Positions 34,887 through 43,485 of a DNA stretch of 64,000 nucleotides are shown piece after piece. The translations under genes were made by a program, and so were the position numbers. The first letter of the stretch is position 1. The number at the start of each line of letters is the position of its first letter. Source of the DNA: Pedobacter sp. ISL-64 (GTDB lineage Bacteria; Bacteroidota; Bacteroidia; Sphingobacteriales; Sphingobacteriaceae); NCBI RefSeq assembly GCF_018613605.1, contig NZ_JAGGPU010000018.1, positions 1 to 64,000 on the forward strand, written 5' to 3'. The notes below the pieces were generated by a model. The model saw only the letters and a list, made by a program, of their open reading frames with translations. It was not told the DNA's origin and made no database searches.

Positions 34887-35567
34887 TTATAGTTCTTTAA
34901 TAGAGATGTTTTTGTACCAAACCTCATCTCCGTGATCTTGTAAGGCAATTTTGCCTGTTTTAAAAGTTCCCCAGTTTTCCCATGTTGCAAATTTGCTGCC
35001 CGCAACAATCTTTTTCCAGTTATCATCCCAAAGGCTGGTTTTTACTACTTCAACACCATTTAAAATTAGCGTTAGTTTGCCCTTTTTACTGATGATTTCG
35101 GCTTTATTCCATTCGCCAACAGCTTTAACTGGCTCTGATGAACTTTTTACCAGATCGTATAAATCGCCGGCACGGTGTTTAGTGATTTTTCCATCTGGGT
35201 GGCCGTCATTATCAATAACCTGCATTTCTAAGCCTGTAGAATAGGTAGCATGGTATTTTGGTTCCTCGTGAACATAAAAAATTAAACCGCTATTTGCTTT
35301 TGGAGCCACTTTCCATTCATATTTTAAATGGAAATCGCCGTATTCCTTATCGGTAACCAAATCGCCGCCACCGTCTTTACCTTTGGTCGCTAAATCTAAA
35401 TGAAGGGCACCATCCTGAACCTGCCAGGCGCTACCAACCGTAGTTTTGTTGTAAGTATGCCAGCCTGTTGTTGTTTTACCATCAAAAAGTGGCTTAAAGC
35501 CCTTTTGAGCCTTTGATATTTGTGTTAAGCTTAACAAGATGCAAGCAGAAAGAAAGATTTTTTTCAT
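34887..35567 (-). CDS. DUF1080 protein (3-keto-disaccharide hydrolase type)
   Basis: A 226-residue secreted protein: signal peptide 1-20, then a single concanavalin-like DUF1080 domain with LFDGKTTTGWHTY (27-39), DFHLKYEWKV, NSGLIFYVHE (about 96-105) and GLEMQVIDNDGHPD (about 116-129). The domain is now linked to hydrolysis or elimination of 3-keto-glycosides, which fits the flavin dehydrogenase in the same cluster. Gaps of 150-174 bases on each side carry AAGGTATAAGG tracts and a CGAACGC/GCGTTCG hairpin, so expression may be separate. Confidence 0.88.
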   Translation of the reverse strand: MKKIFLSACILLSLTQISKAQKGFKPLFDGKTTTGWHTYNKTTVGSAWQVQDGALHLDLATKGKDGGGDLVTDKEYGDFHLKYEWKVAPKANSGLIFYVHEEPKYHATYSTGLEMQVIDNDGHPDGKITKHRAGDLYDLVKSSSEPVKAVGEWNKAEIISKKGKLTLILNGVEVVKTSLWDDNWKKIVAGSKFATWENWGTFKTGKIALQDHGDEVWYKNISIKEL

Positions 35568-35741
35568 TTTTTTTATTTGTTGTCATACAAGGTATGAAGC
35601 AATCTTAATGCTGAAGAAAAGATATGTTGAACCTTTTGCCAGTTGTAGGATTATTCATTTTTACTTATGTTTTTATAGGTATTCACGAACGCTCTGCGTT
35701 CGGTTGTCTTCATGCCTCGCAATGACGAATGTACTTATTAA

Positions 35742-37199
35742 TTAAAGTGTTAAATTGTTCCAGCCTTTGCGGTATTCGCGTTTTACAAATTGGTTGGCTT
35801 CGTCAAAATTGGTAACTTTCATATTGTCGTTATCCCAAAGCATTTTAGTGTACCTGCCTGGGTAAGTAGTCTTACCGTTTACTGTTTTTTGGATATCGAA
35901 ACTTCTGATTGCTAAATTCGCCATCAGTAAAGCTTCAGTTAATGGACCTGCAATTTCGAAAGGCGAACTTACTTCCTGCTTGCCATAACCCGCAATTGCG
36001 GCTTCAACCCATTGTTTATAGTGCCCGTTTGCGCCATCTGGTACACGTGTGTATTTTGGTGCTACCTTAATGTCTTTGTTTTTACTTAAAGGCAATAATT
36101 TCGGGTTTGCACTATACGTTTCAGACATCATTTTGCCTTTAGTTCCAATAAACAAGGTCCCATTACCACCATCGCCAAAAGTTTCGCTTGCTTCTAATTC
36201 TTCAGGGCGTTCTGGTTGGATACCACCATCCATCCAGTGTAAGGTAACATCGCCTTTTGTTTTATCTGTTTTCGGGAATTTTAAGGTAACATGGCTTGAT
36301 GGAGGGCAACTTTCAGGGAAATAACCGCGTTTAAATTCATCTACATAAACAGAACCTACACTGGCCTGAACTTCTTTTGCATATTTTAAGTTTAATACGC
36401 TAAATGGAGCTTCGATTAAGTGACAGCCCATATCGCCCAAGGCGCCAGTGCCATAGTCCCACCAGCCACGCCAGTTAAAAGGAACCAATTTGTCAATATA
36501 ATCTTTTTCAGGCGCAGTACCTAGCCATAAATTCCAATCCAATTCGGCGGGGATTTCGGCTTTTTTTGTTGGTCGAGGAATGCCTTGCGGCCAAACCGGT
36601 CTATCAGTCCATGCATAAACCGTGTGTACATCACCAATTAAACCAGCTTCGTACCATTCTTTCATTTGGCGCGGACCATCGTTTGATGCACCTTGATTTC
36701 CCATTTGGGTTACCACTTTATATTTTTTTGCAGCAGCGGTTAGAATCCGTGCTTCATAAATATCATGTGTTAAAGGTTTCTGCACATAAACGTGTTTGCC
36801 CAATTGCATAGCTGCTAAAGCCTGAATAGCATGATTATGATCAGGAGTAGAAACAGATACAGCGTCGAAATTTTTATGTTCCTTATCTAACATTTCGCGC
36901 CAATCTTTATAGTATTTTGCTTTAGGGAAAGCTTTAACACTATTTGCTGCACGGCGATCGTCTACATCACATAAAAAAGCAATGTCTGCTTTTCCGCTTT
37001 TGTAAAACATGCTTAAATCGCTTTGGCCTTTTCCGCCAACACCAATACCGGCAACCAATAAACGATCGCTTGGTGCCAGATAACCGGGGCCACCTAAAAC
37101 ATGTCGGGGTACGATCATAAACGCAGCAGCGGCAATAGCTGTGGTCTTAATAAAATCACGGCGGTTACTCGTGTTTTTATTTTCTTGCTCTGTTTTCAT
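35742..37199 (-). CDS. Gfo/Idh/MocA-family oxidoreductase, Tat-exported
   Basis: A 485-residue NAD(P)-dependent sugar oxidoreductase. Residues 1-40 carry a twin-arginine signal (SNRRDFIKTTAIAAAAFMIV). The Rossmann fold follows with VAGIGVGGKGQSD (about 50-62). VSVSTPDHNHAIQALAAMQLGKHVYVQKPL (key D, H and the EKP-like QKPL at about 132-136) is the family signature, with Gln in place of Glu. WWDYGTGALGDMGCHL (about 242-257) contains the usual catalytic region. An exported member must carry its cofactor folded, as glucose-fructose oxidoreductase does. The product may be a keto-sugar. Confidence 0.88.
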   Translation of the reverse strand: MKTEQENKNTSNRRDFIKTTAIAAAAFMIVPRHVLGGPGYLAPSDRLLVAGIGVGGKGQSDLSMFYKSGKADIAFLCDVDDRRAANSVKAFPKAKYYKDWREMLDKEHKNFDAVSVSTPDHNHAIQALAAMQLGKHVYVQKPLTHDIYEARILTAAAKKYKVVTQMGNQGASNDGPRQMKEWYEAGLIGDVHTVYAWTDRPVWPQGIPRPTKKAEIPAELDWNLWLGTAPEKDYIDKLVPFNWRGWWDYGTGALGDMGCHLIEAPFSVLNLKYAKEVQASVGSVYVDEFKRGYFPESCPPSSHVTLKFPKTDKTKGDVTLHWMDGGIQPERPEELEASETFGDGGNGTLFIGTKGKMMSETYSANPKLLPLSKNKDIKVAPKYTRVPDGANGHYKQWVEAAIAGYGKQEVSSPFEIAGPLTEALLMANLAIRSFDIQKTVNGKTTYPGRYTKMLWDNDNMKVTNFDEANQFVKREYRKGWNNLTL

Positions 37200-37230
37200 A
37201 TAAGTAAATCGATTTGCTAATTGGGGTCGA

Positions 37231-37617
37231 TTATTTTTTCTTTAAAGATAAGATATACTTTACCATTAATTTTGCATCGTCTTTTTTAAGGGTAGCGTGA
37301 GCAGTCATCGGCATATTGCCCCAAACCCCTGTTCCACCTTTAATAATCTTATCGGCTAACATGTTGATGTTTTTCTCGGTAGCCGGATATTTTTTTGCAA
37401 TTTCTACGTATGCAGGACCAATAATTTTGTTCGTCTTGTTATGGCAACCCAGACAGTCTGATTTGTTGATCAGTTTTTCTCCTGGATTTGATTGAAAAGC
37501 AGCATGGCTTGTTACTGTTGCAGCTGCAACCACAGTTTTCTCCTTCGTTAAATCGGCTTTTGAAAACGACGCCATAAAAATGACTACGGCGCCTAAAATT
37601 AAAAATGTTTTTTTCAT
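37231..37617 (-). CDS. Exported monohaem cytochrome c
   Basis: A 128-residue periplasmic c-type cytochrome with signal peptide (1-20). The haem site is CLGCH (about 54-58) in KSDCLGCHNKTN, and NMPMTAH (about 102-108) provides the Met ligand, the class I c551/c552 pattern. It is 31 bases upstream of the exported Gfo/Idh gene and belongs to the same series as the GMC dehydrogenase, so it most likely takes electrons from that enzyme to the respiratory chain. Confidence 0.9.
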   Translation of the reverse strand: MKKTFLILGAVVIFMASFSKADLTKEKTVVAAATVTSHAAFQSNPGEKLINKSDCLGCHNKTNKIIGPAYVEIAKKYPATEKNINMLADKIIKGGTGVWGNMPMTAHATLKKDDAKLMVKYILSLKKK

Positions 37618-37634
37618 GTGTGTTGTGTGTTTTG

Positions 37635-38693
37635 TTAATCTTGTAATCCTAATATTCTTTTATTGAAAGCGCTATCACTACCCGATGCTGCAAAATCATC
37701 AAATGCTTTATCGGTTACGTTAATGATGTTCTTTTTAATAAATTCTGCACCTTCACGGGCACCATCTTGCTGGTTTTTGATACAGCATTCCCATTCCATA
37801 ACGGCCCAACCTTTAAAATCATATTGCGCCAATTTACTAAAAATGGTTTTAAAATCAACCTGACCATCACCTGGTGAGCGGTAACGACCGGCTCGGTTTG
37901 CCCAACTCTGGTATCCACCAAAAGTGCCTTGTTTGCCTGTAGGGTTAAATTCTGCATCTTTAACGTGGAACGCTTTTATGCGTTCGTGGTAAAAATCGAT
38001 GTATTGAATGTAATCCAATTGTTGCAACACAAAGTGTGATGGATCATACAATAAGCATGCCCGAGGATGATTATTTACCGCAGCGAGGAACATTTCATAG
38101 GTTTCGCCATCAAATAAATCTTCACCTGGATGTATTTCGTAGCAAACATCAACGCCACATTGGTCGAATTCGTTTAAAATTGGTGTCCAGCGTTTTGCCA
38201 ATTCTGCAAAACCTTCTTCAACCAATCCTGCTGGGCGCTGTGGCCAGGGATGGAAATATTGCCACAATAATGAGCCGCTAAATGTGGCATGCGCATTTAA
38301 ACCTAAGTTTTGAGAGGCTTTAGCTGCATATTTCATTTGCTGCACCGCCCATTCTGTTCTTGCTTTTGGGTTTTTGTGTACTTCTTTTGGTGCAAAAGCA
38401 TCAAACAGATCATCGTAAGCAGGGTGTACCGCAACCAATTGACCTTGTAAGTGTGTAGAAAGTTCAGTAATTTCTAAGCCATAAGAAGCTATTTTTCCTT
38501 TCAGTTCATCTGCATAGGTTTTGCTTTCGGCAGCTTTTTGAAGATCGATAAATCTTGTATCTAAGGTTGGCATCTGAATGCCTTTAAAACCTAAACCTGC
38601 TGCCCATTTACAAATACTGTCTAGGGAGTTAAATGGGGCTTCATCGCTTATAAATTGAGCTAAAAATACTGCTGGTCCTTTTATCGTTGTCAT
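37635..38693 (-). CDS. Cytosolic TIM-barrel sugar isomerase/epimerase-like protein
   Basis: A 352-residue member of the AP-endonuclease-2 superfamily without a signal peptide, unlike four other TIM barrels nearby. Candidate metal ligands sit in CYEIHPGEDLFDG (about 190-202), LLYDPSHFVLQQLDY (about 224-238), HVKDAEFNP (about 255-263) and WAVMEWECC (about 305-313). The tail 320-352 is an extension. It is nine bases after the cytosolic Gfo/Idh gene, and the pair probably handles imported keto-sugars. The exact substrate is open. Confidence 0.87.
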   Translation of the reverse strand: MTTIKGPAVFLAQFISDEAPFNSLDSICKWAAGLGFKGIQMPTLDTRFIDLQKAAESKTYADELKGKIASYGLEITELSTHLQGQLVAVHPAYDDLFDAFAPKEVHKNPKARTEWAVQQMKYAAKASQNLGLNAHATFSGSLLWQYFHPWPQRPAGLVEEGFAELAKRWTPILNEFDQCGVDVCYEIHPGEDLFDGETYEMFLAAVNNHPRACLLYDPSHFVLQQLDYIQYIDFYHERIKAFHVKDAEFNPTGKQGTFGGYQSWANRAGRYRSPGDGQVDFKTIFSKLAQYDFKGWAVMEWECCIKNQQDGAREGAEFIKKNIINVTDKAFDDFAASGSDSAFNKRILGLQD

Positions 38694-38702
38694 GCTTGAT
38701 TG

Positions 38703-39860
38703 TTATAATTTATAATCTAACCACTTTTGGTCTGAGTGACTAGAAGCCACTACATTTTCGATAAATGCCATTCCTCTAATTCCATCTTCAGTACTTGGAA
38801 AGTCTAACATTTCAGCAGTAGGTTGCTCGTTATTCAACTTCGCATCTACTGTTAATGCAAAGTTTTTATAAATATTTGCAAATGCTTCTAGGTAACCTTC
38901 TGGATGACCACCAGGAGTTCGGGTATTGTGCTGTGCGAAACTGCCCATATAACTGTTGCCTGTTCTGTAGATTTGAGCAGGGGCATTTAACCATTTTACA
39001 ATTAAGGTGTTCGGTTCCATTTGGTGCCATTCCATGCCACCTTTTTCGCCATATACTTTAATTTTTAATGCATTTTCTTCTCCGGCAGCAATTTGTGATG
39101 CCACAAGAACACCATTGGCACCATTATCGAATTTTAACAATACGTTTCCGTCGTCATCGATAGCTCTACCTGGAACAACAATACTTAAATCGGCACAGAT
39201 TTTAGTGATTTTTAAGCCAGTGATATATTCTGCCAAATGAGCGGCGTGAGTGCCAATATCGCCCATGCTACCACTTTTTCCGGTTTTAGATGGATCGGTA
39301 CGCCAGGCGGCTTGAGCATTTCCTTCGCGTTCTGATAAGGTACTTAACCAGCCTTGAGGGTATTCGACCATAATTTTTCTGATTGCACCCAGAGCACCTT
39401 CACTAACCATTTGTTTGGCCTGTTTAACCATTGGATAACCTGAGTAAGTATGCGTTAAACACAGTGTTAAACCCGTTTCTTCTACTTTCGCTTTCAGCTG
39501 TTTTGCTTCTTCTAAAGTTAAAGTCATTGGTTTTTCAATCACCACGTTAAAACCTTTATCTAAAGCCATCATTGCGGGAGCAAAGTGGGCGAAGTTTGGG
39601 GTAACGATGGTTACAAAGTCGATTCTTTCATCTGCTGGCAATTCACTTTCCTTCGTCAGCATTTCTTCGTAATTGGAGTAGATTCTGTTATCTGGAAGAA
39701 AAAGGAGTTTTCCAGATTCGTAGCCAATTTCGGGATTTACACTTAAAGCTCCGGCAGATAATTCAATAAGGCCATCCATATTGGCAGCCAAACGGTGTAC
39801 GGCACCGATAAAAGCGTCTTTTCCACCGCCTATCATGCCCATTCTTAATTTTCTTCTCAT
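38703..39860 (-). CDS. Gfo/Idh/MocA-family oxidoreductase, cytosolic
   Basis: A 385-residue NAD(P)-dependent dehydrogenase without signal peptide. The Rossmann start reads RMGMIGGGKDAFIGAVHR (6-23), the signature is IVTPNFAHFAPAMMALDKGFNVVIEKPM (key E-K-P at about 114-116), and DIGTHAAHLAEYITG (about 201-215) carries the catalytic Asp and His. Members of this group reduce or oxidise 3-keto sugars, inositols and their glycosides. Its partner gene overlaps in function with the exported version at 35742, giving the locus one in each compartment. Confidence 0.88.
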   Translation of the reverse strand: MRRKLRMGMIGGGKDAFIGAVHRLAANMDGLIELSAGALSVNPEIGYESGKLLFLPDNRIYSNYEEMLTKESELPADERIDFVTIVTPNFAHFAPAMMALDKGFNVVIEKPMTLTLEEAKQLKAKVEETGLTLCLTHTYSGYPMVKQAKQMVSEGALGAIRKIMVEYPQGWLSTLSEREGNAQAAWRTDPSKTGKSGSMGDIGTHAAHLAEYITGLKITKICADLSIVVPGRAIDDDGNVLLKFDNGANGVLVASQIAAGEENALKIKVYGEKGGMEWHQMEPNTLIVKWLNAPAQIYRTGNSYMGSFAQHNTRTPGGHPEGYLEAFANIYKNFALTVDAKLNNEQPTAEMLDFPSTEDGIRGMAFIENVVASSHSDQKWLDYKL

Positions 39861-39865
39861 TTTTA

Positions 39866-39940
39866 TAAAAGGTGTGAGGTGTAAGGTGTAAGGCTTAGGG
39901 CGATTTCCCTTATACCTTAAACCCTACGCCTTTTACCTTG
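39866..39940. repeat. AAGGTGTAAGG-type palindromic tract between GMC and Gfo/Idh genes
   Basis: AAGGTGTAAGGCTTAGGGCG and, after a short loop, CCTTATACCTTAAACCCTACG read as an imperfect inverted repeat. Similar tracts occur at 5841-5870, 15707-15805, 34744-34795 and 49470-49505. Confidence 0.6.
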
Positions 39941-39941
39941 T

Positions 39942-41642
39942 CTAGATATTTTTTTTCTTTAATTCTTTTACAGCGTAATCGCAAGCACGGGCAGTTAAAG
40001 CCATAAATGTTAACGATGGGTTTTGGCAAGCGATTGATGGCATACAAGATCCATCGGTTACAAAAACGTTATTCACTTCGTGCATCTGGTTCCATTTATT
40101 CAGTACCGAAGTTTTTGGATCGTTACCCATTCTTGCCGTTCCTTGCTCATGGATGGCCATACCTGGATAACAGCCATTATCGAATGTTTTGATGTTTTTC
40201 ATGCCGGCTTTCTCTAACATTTCGGCAGCATCATTCATCATATCCACGCGCATTTTTTTCTCGTTCTCTTTATATTCGCAATCAATAGCCAATACGGGTT
40301 GTCCCCATTTGTCTTTTTTGGTTTTATCGATGTATACCTTGTTTTCATAATAAGGTAACATTTCTCCAAAGCCGCCCAAGCCCATAGACCATTTGCCTGG
40401 AGTAGTCATTTTTTGTTTTAAATCTGCTCCGAAAGATAGTTCGGCTACATCACTTTGCCAGTTTGCCCTGCTTGCACCTCCCTGATAGCCGAATCCACGC
40501 AGGTAGTCGCGTTTATCGTTACCAATGTTTTGATATCTTGGTACGTAAATTCCGTTTGCACGGCGGCCATAAGTGTATTTGTCATCAAAACCTTCTGCCT
40601 CTCCAGATGCTCCGCAACGGAAATGATGATCCATTAAGTTATGACCTAACTGACCACTTCCATTACCCAATCCATTTGGATGGGCTTCGGATGTTGAATT
40701 TAACAGCACAAATGTTGAGCCTAATGTAGAACCGTTAACGAAAACGATTTTTGCATAAAATTCCATTGTTTTGTTGGTCTCCGCATCGATTACCATTACG
40801 CCTTTTGCTTTTTTGGTGTCTTTATCGTAAATGATGTGATTTACGATTGAGTATGGTCTAACCGTTAATCTTTTTGTTGCCATCGCTGCAGGTAGGGTAG
40901 AAGACTGCGTGCTGAAATAAGCACCAAACGGACAGCCACGGCTACATAAGTTCCTGTATTGACAATTACCACGGCCTTTGTGCGGAACAGTAAGATTGGC
41001 AACACGGCCGATCATAATGATGCGTTCTTTTTTATAATGTTCTTCAACGCGGGCCTTTACCGATTTTTCTACAATGTTTAAATCCATTGGAGGAAGAAAT
41101 TCACCGTCCGGACAGGTTGGCCAGTTTTCTTTCGAACCACTGATCCCTGCGAAACGCTCAACATAATCATACCATGGAGAAAGCTCGGCGTACCGAATTG
41201 GCCAATCATTTCCATGACCATCCTTTTTGTTATCCTCAAAGTTATGATCGCTAAACCGATAACTTTGGCGGCCCCACATTAACGATTTTCCGCCAACATG
41301 GAAACCACGGTACCAATCGAAACGTTTATCTTCTGTATATGGACATTCTAAATCGTTTACCCACCATTTTTCATTTGCTTCCTGGTAAGGATAATCTCTT
41401 TTTTGTACCGGATGAGTACGTTTTTGCTCTTCGGTAAGTTTTCCGGCATGTTTAAAATCCCATGGATTTTTCATCGCCGTTTCGTAACCGGTAATGTGCT
41501 CAATGTTCATTCCTCTTTCGAGCATCAACACGCGTAAGCCCTTTTCTGTAAGTTCTTTGGCAGCCCAGCCACCGCTAATTCCCGATCCTATAACAATAGC
41601 ATCGTAAGTATTTTCTGCTTTTAAATTTGTATTTAAATTCAT
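39942..41642 (-). CDS. GMC-family FAD oxidoreductase, predicted glycoside/sugar 3-dehydrogenase large subunit
   Basis: A 566-residue flavoenzyme. The FAD site begins YDAIVIGSGISGGWAAKEL (14-32). WGRQSYRFS (about 124-132), NLCSRGCPFGAYFSTQSS (about 226-243; Cys-rich, possible cluster or structural site), HEQGTARMGN (about 497-506) and CQNPSLTFMALTARA (about 536-550) complete the GMC pattern with active-site His and Asn. It has no signal of its own and may be exported with the Tat-signalled small subunit encoded 25 bases upstream. With the cytochrome c it forms the expected three-part periplasmic dehydrogenase. Confidence 0.9.
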   Translation of the reverse strand: MNLNTNLKAENTYDAIVIGSGISGGWAAKELTEKGLRVLMLERGMNIEHITGYETAMKNPWDFKHAGKLTEEQKRTHPVQKRDYPYQEANEKWWVNDLECPYTEDKRFDWYRGFHVGGKSLMWGRQSYRFSDHNFEDNKKDGHGNDWPIRYAELSPWYDYVERFAGISGSKENWPTCPDGEFLPPMDLNIVEKSVKARVEEHYKKERIIMIGRVANLTVPHKGRGNCQYRNLCSRGCPFGAYFSTQSSTLPAAMATKRLTVRPYSIVNHIIYDKDTKKAKGVMVIDAETNKTMEFYAKIVFVNGSTLGSTFVLLNSTSEAHPNGLGNGSGQLGHNLMDHHFRCGASGEAEGFDDKYTYGRRANGIYVPRYQNIGNDKRDYLRGFGYQGGASRANWQSDVAELSFGADLKQKMTTPGKWSMGLGGFGEMLPYYENKVYIDKTKKDKWGQPVLAIDCEYKENEKKMRVDMMNDAAEMLEKAGMKNIKTFDNGCYPGMAIHEQGTARMGNDPKTSVLNKWNQMHEVNNVFVTDGSCMPSIACQNPSLTFMALTARACDYAVKELKKKNI

Positions 41643-41667
41643 GATGTTTTGTTGTTGTGGTTAGAAA

Positions 41668-42252
41668 TTAGGTTGCCCAGGATTTTTGACCTGGTTTTAA
41701 TGGCGCATTGCCATCATATCGGCCTGGAATAAGCACATATTCGCGTGCTTTGGTGCAACCAATTTCTGAAGAATAATAACCAAGTAGGGTTAAATCTCTT
41801 GCGGTAATAAAAAAGTAAGCTAAATCTTTATTCTCTTCTGATTTGCTCTCTTTTTGGGCAAGCGCGATTGCCCTTAAATCGATCATTAGTTTTTTACGGT
41901 CGGCTGGTGTTAAAGTGATATAACTTTTTCCAAAATCTTTCATTGATTTAGCCTGAAGATCTTTAAAACCTTGCGCAAATGAGGTTTGCATGGTGGCAGG
42001 GTAACAATCTTTCATCATCATGGGAATAAACTTCCCTAAACCTGCAGCCTTGGCGCCCGCAGATGATTTGGTAGTCGGAACAATAATATCAGCGAATTCA
42101 GCAAAAATTTTTTCATCTTCCAAAGAATAGAGGACAAAGTTCTTTTCGTTTTCCGGTAGCGTAAAACTTTCAAATAAAACGCCCATTGTACTTGCTGAGA
42201 TTGCTCCTCCCAGCAAAAATGCAACGTTTTTGAGTGCTTCTCTTCTGTGCAT
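41668..42252 (-). CDS. Gluconate 2-dehydrogenase subunit 3-family protein, Tat-exported
   Basis: A 194-residue small subunit with a twin-arginine signal (HRREALKNVAFLLGGAISAS). It contains the family core (about 50-165: IFAEFADIIVPTTKSSAGA, FIPMMMKDCYP, FITARDLTLLGYYSSEIG). Such subunits escort GMC dehydrogenases through the Tat pathway. The GMC gene follows after 25 bases, so this is the first gene of the series running to 30837. No clear promoter was found in the 279 bases upstream. Confidence 0.9.
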   Translation of the reverse strand: MHRREALKNVAFLLGGAISASTMGVLFESFTLPENEKNFVLYSLEDEKIFAEFADIIVPTTKSSAGAKAAGLGKFIPMMMKDCYPATMQTSFAQGFKDLQAKSMKDFGKSYITLTPADRKKLMIDLRAIALAQKESKSEENKDLAYFFITARDLTLLGYYSSEIGCTKAREYVLIPGRYDGNAPLKPGQKSWAT

Positions 42253-42531
42253 CGTCTTTATGATTTTATATATTGGTTACTTATGTGTTGAATTAGTAAT
42301 ATTAGAAAAAATATAACGGAAAGAATAACTTTTTTAAGTTAAATTATCGGTATGCAATGTGATTGTTACTGAGTAGAATTGTTCTAAATAAATTACTTTT
42401 TGCCACTCTAATAGTATTTAAACCGTGTTTTTATATCGATTTAACTTGGTGTAAAAAGTACATTTAGTACTGGTAAGTGTATTATTTACTAATAAATCTA
42501 AAAACACCGGGTTTTTAAGGGGAAAATCTGC
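42253..42531. other. Intergenic region upstream of the keto-sugar series
   Basis: AT-rich, with TTTAGTACT-like repeats (AAGTACATTTAGTACTGG near 42457) but no gene, hairpin terminator or clean TAnnTTTG on the minus strand. Confidence 0.4.
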
Positions 42532-43437
42532 TTAAAGTAGGTTTTTTTTGACGTAGTTGTAGCTTTCTGCTATACTCTCATAAGGTGCTTTCCTGATGAT
42601 GTCCTGTTCTGTGAAAATATAATCTACTCCGGCCAATTTAGCGGCAGCAAAAATGCGCTTGAAATCTATCCTGCCAGAGCCTACTTCCACGAAAACTGCT
42701 TTGTCTGTTTTATCCATATCCTTAACATGAAACATTCTATAACGGCCCGGATTTTTCTTGAACATATCAACAGGGTTTAAACCTGCATTTACCGCCCAAA
42801 AGATATCGAGTTCAAAACCTACCAGTTTGGCATCGGTTTCAGCGAGCAGGATTTCGTAGCCTGTAGCCCCATTACCCTGATCTTTAAATTCGAAGTTATG
42901 GTTGTGGTAAGCTAACTTCAATCCTGACTTTTGGCAAAGCTCGGCCGCTTGGTTAAATTTTAAGGCCATGCGCTTGTAATCATCTAATGTTCCATTGGCC
43001 CTGATATCGGTAGGCAAAGCTGGAATAACGAAATATTTCTGGCCAACGGTGGCTGCGGTTTCGATGTGCGATTTTAGCATTTTATCGTCGCCTGAGGATA
43101 AAAAATCAGTTAGGTTATAATGGCCGCTGGGAGAAGTGAGGTCATTTGCTTTTAATAAGGTATTAAAGTCTTTTGCTTCCAAACCCCAAAAACCTTTCAC
43201 TTCGTATTTGCCAGGATAACCATAATAGGTTTCTACCTGGTTATAACCGATTTTAGCTACCTGTTCTATGGTCGCTTTTACATCTGCAGTTAACTGCTCC
43301 CTTAAAGTGAAAAGTCCGATTCCGATTTTTGAAACTTTAGCAGACTCAGCTAAAGCTGTTGTAACTAATGATGGACTTAAAAAAGCTGCTGCACCAGCAA
43401 GGCTTACCTTTTGTAAAAATGATCTTCTTGTTGTCAT
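42532..43437 (-). CDS. Exported TIM-barrel sugar isomerase/epimerase-like protein (third paralog)
   Basis: A 301-residue relative of the tandem pair at 30837 and 31717, with a twin-arginine signal (TTRRSFLQKVSLAGAAAFLS). Shared blocks are FWGLEAKDFNTLLKAN, YHNHNFEF, FELDIFWAV and FHVKDMDK. The last metal-site block is FTEQDI instead of F[VI]EHET, so its chemistry may differ. It lies between the STN receptor and the G2DH3 gene, after a terminator hairpin, so it may be read only partly from the receptor promoter. Confidence 0.85.
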   Translation of the reverse strand: MTTRRSFLQKVSLAGAAAFLSPSLVTTALAESAKVSKIGIGLFTLREQLTADVKATIEQVAKIGYNQVETYYGYPGKYEVKGFWGLEAKDFNTLLKANDLTSPSGHYNLTDFLSSGDDKMLKSHIETAATVGQKYFVIPALPTDIRANGTLDDYKRMALKFNQAAELCQKSGLKLAYHNHNFEFKDQGNGATGYEILLAETDAKLVGFELDIFWAVNAGLNPVDMFKKNPGRYRMFHVKDMDKTDKAVFVEVGSGRIDFKRIFAAAKLAGVDYIFTEQDIIRKAPYESIAESYNYVKKNLL

Positions 43438-43454
43438 TATGTTTTAGAATTAAA

Positions 43455-43480
43455 AAAACCGGAGCGTGAACTCCGGTTTT
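43455..43480. terminator. Hairpin between the STN receptor and the TIM-barrel gene
   Basis: AAAACCGGAG (43455-43464) pairs perfectly with CTCCGGTTTT (43471-43480) around CGTGAA, with T runs on both strands. It begins six bases past the receptor stop and could attenuate read-through. Confidence 0.8.
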
Positions 43481-43485
43481 ATTTG

